Positions 15,001 through 20,240 of a stretch of DNA of 64,000 bases are shown piece after piece. Below the pieces are notes generated by a model. The model did not search any database. It was not told where the DNA came from and worked only from the letters and a program-made list of their open reading frames with translations. Position 1 is the first letter of the stretch. Each line of letters starts with the position of its first letter. Position numbers and translations under genes: made by a program. Location of the stretch: positions 1 to 64,000 of the forward strand of contig NZ_JAANIH010000033.1 of assembly GCF_014529705.1 (NCBI RefSeq), read 5' to 3'. Source of the DNA: Bradyrhizobium campsiandrae (lineage in GTDB: Bacteria; Pseudomonadota; Alphaproteobacteria; Rhizobiales; Xanthobacteraceae).

Positions 15001-18000
15001 CCTACAGGCAATATTGGCAGATCCGCGACAGCCAGCCCAACAAGGGCGCGGCCTTCGATCCCAGCTTCCAGGTCACCTACACCAGGGGCACGGCTCAGTA
15101 CCAGAATCTGGACACCTACTACCGCAACTTGGAGATCGCCAACAATGGCGGCGTCGCGCCATCCGATATCGAGGCCCGCGTCGCCAGCGACATCGCCAAG
15201 CAGGCCGCCGCCGACACCGCGCGTTATCGCGCCCTGAATACGCAGGTGGGCTCACTGACCACCACCTTCAACGCGAGTTTCAGCTACACGGCGACCGCGG
15301 CCGAACAGGCCAGCCTCACCCAGGGGGCGGTGTGGAGCAAGACTGCGCTCGGCTTCTCGCTGTCCGCCGGCGCGCTGAAGACGGTCACTGACACCAACCC
15401 GGTGATCAAGGATCCGAACGTATCGGGCCGCAACGTCACGATCCTGGCGGATGCCGGCATCGGCGAGTCGGTGGTCATCGCCGGCAATTCGACGCCGGGC
15501 ATCAGGATCAATCCCACCACTGACCCGGTGAGAGATCTGAGCGATTCTCAGAAGGTTGCGCTCGCCACCGCGGAGCGGTCGGATCTCGTGCTCACCATTG
15601 GCGGCGTGCAGCTGCCGGCCAACGCAACGGCTGCGCAGATCGCCGCCTACAACGCCGCGGTGGCGCTGGGCATCGCCAATAGTCCGACCGACATCCCGCT
15701 CGGGACCGAAGAAGCCAAGATGACCGCAGTTCAGCGCGCCGCGCTCGATGCCGCAGCCGCGGGAATTGCCAAGAACGCCGGCACCTTCCTTACCGTGGAG
15801 TCGAAGCGCCCCCTCAATGTCGCGGCGTCGCAATCCTTCAACGCGACCGTGACGGATCAAACGTCGCAGACCAATATCGATCAGGGCAAGGCCTTCATTG
15901 CCTCGCGCGGCGACCTGGTGCTCGGGCAGGTGGCCGTCACCGACGAAACCAGGATCAAAGCCATCGGCTCGCTGACCAATGCCGCGAACTCGTCGATCCA
16001 GACCGGCAACCTCGTGCTTGAATCTGCGACCGGATCGATCGGCGGCGTCTCGCCTCTCGTGCTCAACCTGCGGCCTGCTGCGACCATCACCGCGCGAGCG
16101 CTCAATGGCGTGAATCTGTCCGAGGTCCCGGGCGGCGTGAACGGCTCCGAGGATGCGATCGTCGACACCGCATACTCGCCCAATCTGGTCACGATCCGCG
16201 CGGCCGGTTCGATCCTCAATGCCAACAATGACCTGTTGGTGAACGTCCTGGGCAGCAATGTCGTGCTCACGGCGGACACCGGCTCGATCGGCAGCCTCAC
16301 CAGCAGCCTGAACGTCGGCACGACGCCGGGCGGCAGCATCAGCGCGACGGCGAGCCACGGTCTCGTCGATCTCTACGGCGTTGCGGGTCTTGACTTCACC
16401 ATCGGATCGGACCTTGCGGGCACCTCGACCAGACTGGTCGCGGCGGTCGACGGCACGATCGACGGCCCCGTCACGGCGGGGACCGATATCGCGATGTCGG
16501 CCGGCGGGCGATTGGTGCTGACCGCGAGCGCCAATATCCTCTCCGGCGCCGGGCAGGTGCAGGTCGATGCCGACACACTGAAGATGCTCAACGGATCCAG
16601 GATCACCGCCAGCCTCGGGACCGTGCAGATCAACACCATTAACGACGCGCTGGTGACTGGAATTCTGTCCGGCAGCGGCAATGCCAATGCGATCTCGGTC
16701 AACGCAGGTGGCCATATCCTGGCGGCGACCAACCCTGCACGCCCGTTCGATCTGGCTGCGACGGCTACGGGAGCCGGCATCCGCCTGGTGGCCGGTCTTG
16801 GCATCGGCGACGAGAGCGAGGCCGACGACGTTGCCGTCGACCAGGCGGGCAGGCCGCCGGGCAGCGCCAACCAGATCACAGCGGCCGCCAATCCGCTGAT
16901 CCTTCGCACCAACGCCATCGACGTCAATGCGACCAGAGGCGACGTCAATCTCATCACCGCGACCGCAATCAGGGCGGGCTCCGTCGTCACCGGCCTCGGC
17001 AGCATCAATATCGTGGCCAACCAGGATTTCAGCTTGGCCACCATGTCGGCGACACAGGGCAATGTGGCGCTGAGGGGCGCCGGCGCAGTGACGGTCACCA
17101 ATGTTTCGGCGACCAGCGATCCGGCAGGACATCTCGGCCGCGTGATGCTGACCGCCAACGACAGCCTCGCTTTTGGCAGCGTGACCGCGGCGGGAAGCGC
17201 CGACCTGTCATCGGGGGGCTTCATCCACGGCAATAGCATCACCAGCGGGGCCGCTTTGAGCGAAACGGCCGGCGCGGAGATCAACGTGCTGCATAGCCGT
17301 GCCGCCCAGGCCCAGGCTCAGACTCCGACCAGCATCAGCTTCGGCGATCTCACCGTCGACAACGCCGCGGCCCTCGCCGCAGAGGTGACCGAGGTTGGCG
17401 TGCTTCGCAGTGCGGCGGGCAACAGCCCGTTGTTCTTCACGCTGACGGGCTATCAGGGCGGGCAGGGGCTGCGGGCCAAAGTCTTTGTCGATGCGCCGAA
17501 CGGAGTTCTGATGCCGCTCCTGCGGGAGACACAGGCCGAGATCGGGACCAACGCGCTGGATTACGGCATTTCGAACGCCACGATCGGTGAATGGTTGAAA
17601 TTGACCACGCCCGTCGAGGTGATCTGGGACGACAACCGGTCGCCGCGGCCGGTCCGCGGCTTCGACGTGCAGCTATTCCAGCCTTCCAAATCGTTCTTCC
17701 TGTATCAAAATGGCTTCCGTACCGACACGAACGCCGTCGTGATTCAGTTCAGCGAAAAGGCTGAGGTCATCGAGGAGCGCAACGGCGAGGTGGTTGAGGG
17801 CGCAAGCTTGGTCCGCGACATCGACCGCCTGCTCGGACTCAACAATTTTGCTTCGGTCCTACTGCCGAACGACTCGCCCGACTCCAGCGGTCCGTTCTTC
17901 CGCGGCGACTCCTTCGCGCGCTTCCTCGATTCCCTGCGCGACCGCAGCATCCATGTACCGAAGACCGGCCCGGCCTTGAACCTCAAAGGGCTTGCTTGGC

Positions 18001-18053
18001 GCGGGGGGATCGGCCAAGGATACCAGGTCGTGATCAGGGGAGCGACTCAGTGA
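1..18053 (+). CDS. Giant filamentous-adhesin-like exoprotein (TpsA), 5' partial
   Basis: Large secreted beta-helical exoprotein, probably the TpsA partner of a two-partner secretion system acting at the cell surface in adhesion or biofilm. The frame is open from base 3 with no stop for 6,015 codons, so the N-terminal signal peptide and TPS secretion domain lie upstream of the window; the GTG at 9 is not a convincing start. The protein is rich in Ala, Gly, Ser, Thr, Val and Asp, built of degenerate repeats of roughly 50-60 residues of the type ATIG-x-A-x-V followed by a V-x-V-x-A strand and a Gly-rich AGVG segment. Ser/Asn/Gly-rich linkers occur near nt 120-320, 1490-1640, 5590-5760 and 8190-8400. 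Helix-prone segments occur near nt 2280-2540, 11080-12170 and 14870-15250. The only cysteines I see form three close pairs. The stop overlaps the GTG of the transporter gene (GTGA), which strongly supports the TPS assignment. Adhesive function is inferred; the ligand is unknown. Confidence 0.85.
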   Translation, partial: IAVLDEETIATTSSSIRTPGAVSFTAEGAALAATAAVASASGGNGTDSNGNSTDKDGSVDDKVQKQSGDSNQRMSDAKIGDADQQSTVGAEGSSANGKASTSEGGVAVAAAIAVDVSTVKVKAYVPASVGVKAGQALSVHSVANVDAKTSADGSTTAASGNGSTPTKVGVGAAVAVNVVTADDRAELGTAAAATAAGQISGVTAGHYDGAAVQLTALKTDLGVASPTAVGAADLPHAPSATTALGRVDQIVAYAKSGSSGAKVGIAGSVAVNVVTSKSVADIDSAATVHVVPLAPSDGGVVLRSDNEAYVAGSALAATDGASGAKVGVGASVALNTVQNTSEASLAQNAALTGANSLAITADSHLDTDAMAQAGASGGTALDAVVAFTILSEKTTASMESGGLVSVGGDVTVRATSVGAHSAIASGSAASSGSGGTAIGGSVALITGTGLFDAISGAGGPITTDTEARIARNVSSTRDLSVSASGAHTYAASSTATAGGGSAEDKGAAGGSKSVSSKTLGSAPASDAMNQEQSGLSANGGGSSGGKLSVAAALGAAIIGDTAKASIADSLTLSATRNVTISAASADQVQTLGSAAAASSNQDNGIGIGAALTVVDNATKASIGDSVHVISGGAITVQATSTVNKDLGGLTAEAMSGASGKKLSVAGSLAIGISTSITNATIGNNFSVDLPGDALNRAGAISVVADNTTSLAAKAWSGSYSSQGNGIGASIAAAISNDSYTASIGNSATINAASVNVQAINERVDDIYATIRTLAQPVTTTLSDINSELTANANNAKSLVSDVDSASGASDAVSSFKAGFADQITSDKKKILDSLKTTAALARDLPLLGSNNFYTEVVAGAASGSKLAISGGLALQIMLEHTTASIGTGANINSTGAVTLDAHDNAVSRTLVGALSASGGSSAAGISLGIIVNSGSVDAHIGSNALVSRSSSIGVNAGAQHEIDLFEISAAAADANGIAGILGVVYSQASVSAQTGTGSSLTSSGAVSVAATNSISALNLAGGIAVGGNNGIGGVAISTTVNNSATATIDSSAVSATTVDAASVSVSAQTAEKLINVGVAGAGAGSNAIAGVATPLVQLLDTEATIGASATIRASAGDVSVTAADNTLLVNVGGVIALGGNNGVGGAAAVGVLTDTIRAGIGDDATVDATGAVIVTAGAKETVSDDVVSGSGGGNVGVAVAIASSVITDQTSATIGQRAKVGTILRPSGVRVAADDTSLIVDLAGTIGAGGGTGVGAGVDANVLTKTTTATIGGNAVVKSGGDVVVQATSAETVFSLVAGLAAGGDAGVAGSVGAFVLTGNTIATIAGGADVRADGNVGVIANDADELDRLVGSGAVGGTAGVGGAIGVSVALQNTKAVVADGASVEGLGLGGTLGVTTGITGAFSVYGADALSVTPAKSNLTGTLGNDVNAVTVADGLVEGGSLFVLQRKTTPVVQQVRGVAVTASATSLLRSLAVSGSVAGTAGISISGDVPVVVSDTEATIGARANVNMSSALAPGVNQSVTVAASSDLYHLGIAGSVAVGGTAGVGAGAETTVFSNTTLAGIGAGSTVNAARDVAVTAKASENFAGAAVSAAVGGTAGVAGGISGFVSTDTTKATIDSSGASVTHVSAGGNVVVDADDQTRAIVTGGTIAIGGAAAGVGIGVGLAVVIKDTEAEIGASANVTGLGNGTGNDLAEYTGADFSGSRSGRGVLVQANSGESVTGIVVAGAGGLYAGVAGAVAAEVFVDQTRALIDQGATINGSNGGANANQDVTVTARDSTVVSMTEGTVAVGLAGIGGAVDVAVITNATSAFIGDNTSINAARYVTVDALTNRQTSSTVASIAGGLAGVGAAISVLAVANGPDADQTSKTDSNGSFTDSANQKLSDNTIDSKFLSSSTNSNVRGASSQAQRYKSTLNLQPTLPTHVPPGNSATIGHATINAGSDVDVRARDIVNAAMADGAVTLGIGGGAGIGIAVVGVNNIASVTNGARITAGALDVAASSDRTLNGYGVAATAVGVAAALMNLTDTTSTTALIGSATVSTGGSTQVHASNNEQITIATATLAAGAAGGLSLVVVTPDTEARIDGSSTVTAATAVSGDVEVTSNNTVNINAGAAGVAVGGGGVGLTIVVESPTARALVGAGDTINSGKTGAGATAGDVLVGATTQESVISLGAGASLGDGIGGALSVVTRTETTNAEVGAATVTATGNVGVTATSTSADDLAIGGAAVGGGAGVGGSLGVTVLSSSVTASIDANADVTALGLGTDLTYVKDYQTGFSAYGANDTIKAATLQGVSGGADIQMPVTTSDVRQSGADLLLKKGTISATTATGRGVVVNAAKAQSIRSIAVSGGLGGLVGVGLSGNVPVISDTTTATIGAGALINQRNVGAAGSLQSVIVGATSDTYSLNIVGAIAGGGAAGIGASISTAIVSNTTNATIGQGARVSAKDNVAVTALAAEDFAMIAAAGAAGGIAGVAGGLSLISIDDHTGALIDKSAVVTANNDVVVVASDITREATFAGSIVLSGTAGIGAAVSVALISKETDATIDSNAHVSGLAQGSDQFQELTGANAVATRNGQGVLVDAESAESAYVFALGAGGAGIVAAAGAIAVEVFNTNTFATINSGAVVNGVPGGSALQDVAVTARDLTGIVTTNYGVAISGVASLAGGVDVGVLNSNVGASIGDATVNAGRDVLVNAVASKAIDSTAVSAAASAIALSAGVSVYSIGNGVDPNGKASDELKTSDSSGSVTNFAGNSLSVGGKLGSSATATTSASNSKNSGSSTATSSASSASGTLSAKLGAIDVSGKMTAQNAAVAGTSATIGNANITAAGAVTLNGADQVAYTAKTGALSAGGFGVGAGIGIFTDAATTTAKIGGTGAATISAGSVSLLANTAHTANLTSYAGSVALLGALEADVALVTDNSVTQASVVNAAITDTGGLSVEATSGRHLSATASGVAAALGAGVGVSEAKAEIGGSVTTTLQHLAVGNATNSSGFVTAEALSDDSASATASSAAGGLGGAGSGAESTATVNPNVTLTLSGDTIYSNGAVTLLSRATDSATAHSEGVAVAGGLSVGASIANASLAPQVQITITGGDIEAASLQSDAQVLSGGATAFASGASGAFIGVNATEASASDSSSARADGSGGIINTSGALNFNAKSVENNNSNATGLAIGIVAVGANISTASSNTQTKSTFTIMSKLGGGSISLDAESSDSNVATSTSGSGGVISGASSTAKTISSNLTVAQISGSLGGVRTVVDATGGSLSLVAQHSDTFEGSVDSTQAAVVGASGARLSHSVGSTVAAGFGDNVDASAGNLTIGATNTVRRFFVCETGCGIAPGAVDLMGWDVQSGSGGFVDAPAATGTTTVQVVTSANLGQNTNVHLIAPVSGTGLASVSAANDVLIHQKTKVDSGGAISIASGESNVTVLATATVAFDRSSSLVVDVGDIKAAAWSNVAVEARTSVSSYGVAGAPTGSAKANVTVSNLLSAGTNVRIEASNGVFPVDGTVPTNGTVTLNAGRDLSSQPGSLSLNTIVDLYNNTAIPIPTAPDAQSNLTSNSVISIAQSDTAPAGGPDPHYGVNAAGDINVFADQGTMSTRADGTGTNIYLKALSKIGSAISNLFGGGDVSFDIKGGSTQQNGTSTLVIDGMVDTGIRRTKSLTITYASDTCDPSSVACIVRTGDIGSTMGTYQAGGAILDRLGQIDALLTQYSSDIIATAAYQSEKTFLQAKLVALGLGTGSGASFHLNPGVTEGSPSTSATQNRAVLADALSAFQSEVTTTIGTVLNTGLTNIAFAWNGKDLNGNADPNAGAQSYDVVANAGSALSSYAGLSKYSAINGDTGAGGIAFRAKVSDVSSQIGAGNSALSSASSKLVDIKASAADISTQVAAIISNEQDVAQGNKQFSAVQSALATSFAAISTDQTTIVSKNSSFLTSVQAIGTAAANISSDLSYIQSAASGGTSGDNNTITAMTRTDPNPANTGSITRLNNSVGFINLQINGGTVSSGGATPTVITGLSSSISSYAAQVASPPSGKSISAWQTDLNTKAQASAGSGTAGAVSTTSPFVQLNDVSVQLGNVNLGGKRVMTSTGTGKIYAPGDARIDIVNETAATLKIQNLNIPTNDAGHITLNSAAVYAVADIDHITGAASGFGASNILTAAATGQPQVNITSNYNPESLTYYDPASPKNYLNKLQVAPDIILMTGKAINNLNGSVAMTSQAGNIYVQGAINAGSVSVIARNGDLVTSFVNGFDHVGGDPASQTQVPGSAVTPSDPVVTGLGIIANGQIFLAARYLNINSTVQSGIANWSLTLNPTTQLVTTDATRVGQSAADVAQKISDYRLAPDKTVIPSTFSYGNGVTLNLATGELTFSIATADADHFAGAFKFVDSGSGLSGGIYSAQVGASYDATAKQVVIDGTSVHGGYIQIFGQIINTSSTGAGNLNVLDGFGTINITNNINVPVVLSTLNTGADPTGTGRGTAGVIDITDVHIDSLNASVVDATHTVFTRDLDPVSGTRKVKVTQQQGTLDPTTGAFVLGTSPLTSTASSTGARTGTYNPMLAQRYVWTTADDYTVTDNFHVTSDNIFHSGDLAVNRQSTWEGVSASRSVPIRLLDGTYVSATTDTTTQTIDGQTQLVTGTINSSVANSTLENTLLTSNNVKYQKAPASLTETGREEHCNWYTLCIASKVTVYYELVAQYREIVTNSLKADNPINVNFIGADVGSINVTSGSNVILKGNINNVTGTTTITATNGASIIQSSANPIITSKSVNLTAGGSVGGVVNPGDTFVALPVSVVLSNINGSRGQLDAHAGNGVVSVSSPGDLIVGQVTAAGNVAAGLSSVRLSAGTNISAASGSSLIQADRISLTALTGSIGSVSGGAQLAVNTGFTTDQALRPFGDPATTSGITAYYGLSASAAGDINVRAGSWTDNADGTILANSIVSKGGDVKLTTAGQVLDGNPVQQFDKRTYQQLVDYWNALGLTAGTTNAARQAASIKAFEQSQTQAYRQYWQIRDSQPNKGAAFDPSFQVTYTRGTAQYQNLDTYYRNLEIANNGGVAPSDIEARVASDIAKQAAADTARYRALNTQVGSLTTTFNASFSYTATAAEQASLTQGAVWSKTALGFSLSAGALKTVTDTNPVIKDPNVSGRNVTILADAGIGESVVIAGNSTPGIRINPTTDPVRDLSDSQKVALATAERSDLVLTIGGVQLPANATAAQIAAYNAAVALGIANSPTDIPLGTEEAKMTAVQRAALDAAAAGIAKNAGTFLTVESKRPLNVAASQSFNATVTDQTSQTNIDQGKAFIASRGDLVLGQVAVTDETRIKAIGSLTNAANSSIQTGNLVLESATGSIGGVSPLVLNLRPAATITARALNGVNLSEVPGGVNGSEDAIVDTAYSPNLVTIRAAGSILNANNDLLVNVLGSNVVLTADTGSIGSLTSSLNVGTTPGGSISATASHGLVDLYGVAGLDFTIGSDLAGTSTRLVAAVDGTIDGPVTAGTDIAMSAGGRLVLTASANILSGAGQVQVDADTLKMLNGSRITASLGTVQINTINDALVTGILSGSGNANAISVNAGGHILAATNPARPFDLAATATGAGIRLVAGLGIGDESEADDVAVDQAGRPPGSANQITAAANPLILRTNAIDVNATRGDVNLITATAIRAGSVVTGLGSINIVANQDFSLATMSATQGNVALRGAGAVTVTNVSATSDPAGHLGRVMLTANDSLAFGSVTAAGSADLSSGGFIHGNSITSGAALSETAGAEINVLHSRAAQAQAQTPTSISFGDLTVDNAAALAAEVTEVGVLRSAAGNSPLFFTLTGYQGGQGLRAKVFVDAPNGVLMPLLRETQAEIGTNALDYGISNATIGEWLKLTTPVEVIWDDNRSPRPVRGFDVQLFQPSKSFFLYQNGFRTDTNAVVIQFSEKAEVIEERNGEVVEGASLVRDIDRLLGLNNFASVLLPNDSPDSSGPFFRGDSFARFLDSLRDRSIHVPKTGPALNLKGLAWRGGIGQGYQVVIRGATQ
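4080..9050 (+). repeat. Long internal duplication in the exoprotein (about 2.62 kb period)
   Basis: The protein encoded by about 4080-6700 resembles that encoded by about 6700-9050, module for module. Anchors are a YGA motif at 4221 and 6843 (2,622 bp apart) and a Ser/Asn-rich linker beginning DSNGS at 5616 and DSSGS at 8229 (2,613 bp apart). The shared order is a GLGLG segment, YGA, a Gly-Arg-Gly or Gly-Gln-Gly VLV motif, an AVEVF or AAEVF motif, a QDV(T/A)VTARD motif, then the low-complexity linker. The copies are well diverged, so this is an old duplication rather than a recent tandem repeat. Boundaries are approximate. Confidence 0.7.
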
Positions 18054-19705
18054 CGCGCGGATGGGGCCGGTGGGCCGCGATCCTGGTTTGGGCTGCTGCG
18101 GGCGGGGCGACCCTTGCCCCGGTCGAGGCGCAGATCGTACCGCCGCTGCCGGACCCCGGTCGCATTTCGAACGAAACGCTGCGCCAGCAGCAACAGCTGC
18201 AACGCGAAAATCAATTCGAAGGGCCTGGCGTGGTGGGGCCGAGCGCGCCCCCGGGCACGGTGGGTCCCAGCGGCGGTCCCAGTTTTTTTTTGAAAAAGGT
18301 CGTGTTCGACCACTCGGAGTTCCTGTCGACAGCCGAACTGGATGCACTGGCAGCACCCTACATCGGCCGCAAGGTCGACAACGCGGATCTGCAGCGGCTG
18401 GTGAAATCGGTCAACGATCTCTATGCCGAGCGTCACCAGATCACCGCGATCGCGTATCTGCCAAAGCAGCAACTCAACGCCGGCGTGCTCCATATCGGGA
18501 TCGTTGAAGGCAAGCTCGGTGATGTCACCGTGCACGGCACCAGGAACACCAAGCCGGAGTGGCTGACGAACGCCGTCAAGCTGCTTCCCGGCCAGGTTGT
18601 CGACGTACCCAAGCTGGAAAATCAGGTGGCCTGGTACAACAAGGGACACCTCGCTCAAATCCAGGCATCCTTGCAGCCTGGCGTGAGCTTCGGGTTGACC
18701 AACATCGATCTCTCGGTGCTGGAGCCGCCGACCAACCTGCTTCAGCTGTTCGTCGACAACCAGGGCGTCTACTCGGTCGGCGAGCTCCAGGGCGGCATCA
18801 ATTTCCAGCATTACGGACTGCTCGGCATCGACGACAGGTTCACGTTTTACGGCATCGCAGCGCACGGCAACCGCAACTACAATTTTGCCTATGACATCCC
18901 GATCAATCCGTGGAGCGGGCGCGCCGGCGTGAGTTTCTCGACCGGTTCGATCTTCGTGTACAAGGGCATTTATCGAGATCTCGACATCGACGGCCGTTCG
19001 CAAAACCTGGCCGTCAATTTCAGCCAGCCCCTGGTCGTCACATCCGCCTTCGCGTTCCTGCTCAATGGCGCGGTCTCCGACGCTGTTTCGGTTTCCAATC
19101 AGAGCCATATCTCGATCACGCACAACGATACGCGGAAAGAAACCGCCGGCTTCACGGTCAGTTACACCAGCGAGAAATTCTCGGCGACGTTCTCGCCGAA
19201 CTACTCGTTCGCGCACACGAATTTCCAAGTGGTGGATACCTCCCAGAATTTCCAGGAGGTCAACGCGACCTATTCCGCCGTCCTGAAGCTGCCCTTTGAT
19301 TTCATCGCGACGGCGTTCGATGTCGGCCAGTGGGCGAACCAGAAGCTGCTGGCGGGCGACCAACTGATCCAGATCGGTGGCCCCACCACGGTGCGCGGTT
19401 ATCCGACCAGCGGCGTCGCGGGTTATGCGGGCTATTACGGCAATGTCGAGCTGCATCACAATGTGAACGCGTTGCTGGATGGTCTCGACGCGTTCGGCTT
19501 CGTCGACTACGGCGCGGTCTACAGCACGTTCCCGAAATCAGTCTATCTGACATCGGTCGGTGGGGGTTTGAGCTATGTGACGAAGAGCCATCTGGTTGCA
19601 GACATTTCAGCTGGCACCCCGCTGACGGGCGCCATCCCTGATCACCCCAATTACTTTGTTTACTTCCGCCTGACGGCCAAGATCAGCAGCGTGGATTTCA
19701 GGTAA
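18050..19705 (+). CDS. Two-partner secretion outer-membrane transporter (TpsB, ShlB/FhaC/HecB family)
   Basis: Omp85-superfamily pore that secretes the upstream exoprotein across the outer membrane. The start is GTG 18050, overlapping the exoprotein stop by 4 bp, with AGGGGAG 7 nt upstream; it places a clean signal peptide at the N-terminus (hydrophobic AAILVWAAAGGATLAP, cleavage after VEA). After a Pro/Gln-rich segment come POTRA-type domains at about residues 80-230 (FFLKKVVFDHSEF and GDVTVHGTRNTKPEWL regions), then a C-terminal beta-barrel. The hallmark lid-loop motif TTVRGYPTSGVAG is present around residue 450. At 551 residues it has the usual FhaC-family length. An upstream in-frame TTG at 17996 would add 18 polar residues before the signal peptide and is less likely. 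A run of nine T lies at about codons 78-81. Confidence 0.93.
   Translation: MTRGWGRWAAILVWAAAGGATLAPVEAQIVPPLPDPGRISNETLRQQQQLQRENQFEGPGVVGPSAPPGTVGPSGGPSFFLKKVVFDHSEFLSTAELDALAAPYIGRKVDNADLQRLVKSVNDLYAERHQITAIAYLPKQQLNAGVLHIGIVEGKLGDVTVHGTRNTKPEWLTNAVKLLPGQVVDVPKLENQVAWYNKGHLAQIQASLQPGVSFGLTNIDLSVLEPPTNLLQLFVDNQGVYSVGELQGGINFQHYGLLGIDDRFTFYGIAAHGNRNYNFAYDIPINPWSGRAGVSFSTGSIFVYKGIYRDLDIDGRSQNLAVNFSQPLVVTSAFAFLLNGAVSDAVSVSNQSHISITHNDTRKETAGFTVSYTSEKFSATFSPNYSFAHTNFQVVDTSQNFQEVNATYSAVLKLPFDFIATAFDVGQWANQKLLAGDQLIQIGGPTTVRGYPTSGVAGYAGYYGNVELHHNVNALLDGLDAFGFVDYGAVYSTFPKSVYLTSVGGGLSYVTKSHLVADISAGTPLTGAIPDHPNYFVYFRLTAKISSVDFR
18283..18291 (+). other. T9 homopolymer tract inside the transporter gene
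   Basis: Nine consecutive T followed by GAAAAA, encoding Phe-Phe-Leu-Lys-Lys at the start of the POTRA region. It is conspicuous in this GC-rich DNA. Loss or gain of one T would shift the frame; one alternative frame stays open only to about 18507 and would give a truncated protein. It is therefore a candidate slippage or phase-variation site, or a transcript-slippage site. No direct evidence of switching is available from one sequence. Confidence 0.4.
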
Positions 19706-19828
19706 GCGCAGCGAGCTGCACTCCGCGGTATCACATCGCCATGCCCGGACGATTGCGCAGTAAGTCCTGAGCGCCCGTGCGTAAGCTTGTGGCGTAGGCC
19801 AAAATAAATGCTAACCTATTGATCTTTT

Positions 19829-19904
19829 TGGTGAGCGCGCTGGGGCTCGAACCCAGGACCCCGTGATTAAAAGTCACGTGCTCTACCGGCTGAGCTACGC
19901 GCTC
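19829..19904 (-). tRNA. tRNA-Lys(TTT)
   Basis: On the minus strand the 76 nt fold into a full cloverleaf. The acceptor stem is GAGCGCG paired with CGCGCTC, the discriminator is A, and CCA is encoded. The anticodon loop is CTTTTAA (anticodon TTT) within the CGTGA/TCACG stem, and the T arm is CTGGG-TTCGAGC-CCCAG. This is a standard lysine tRNA. Its 3' end faces the secretion locus. Confidence 0.96.
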
Positions 19905-20240
19905 CCATGGCCGCTGATGGCTTGAAGAGATCGCCATCGTGTCCGGACATTCGAGAAGCATGTCTTGCCACTGCGCTTCAGGCTTGCGCTGCGGGGAAAA
20001 CCGGCTGTTTCCGGATCATGCTCTCGGCCCGGGCTGTGTAGGGGGATGGGGCGCCGAGGTCAATAGCGCGCATGGTTGCCGAAGATCGCGCCAATGGCGG
20101 GGATTCGTCCGTCGTATCCGCCGCTTGGCCCGACACTTTAAAGCTGATTGACGGCCGCTCATCCACGCCGAAGAGTGGCGGATCCCCGGGGAAACGCTGA
20201 TCCGGCGGCGCTGGGCGGTCGGGCCCAGCGCCGGTCGGGA
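19905..20240. other. Intergenic, nothing recognised
   Basis: About 340 bases between tRNA-Lys and the 3' end of ndvB. Short frames run through it, but none has a convincing ribosome-binding site or recognisable product. I see no strong terminator or repeat. Confidence 0.5.

Noticed and set aside
15252..17132. 626-codon antisense frame in the exoprotein gene
   Set aside because: Same compositional artefact; no start signal or recognisable motif.
18047..19459. 470-codon frame antisense to the transporter gene
   Set aside because: Shadow; the sense strand has signal peptide, POTRA and the VRGY motif.
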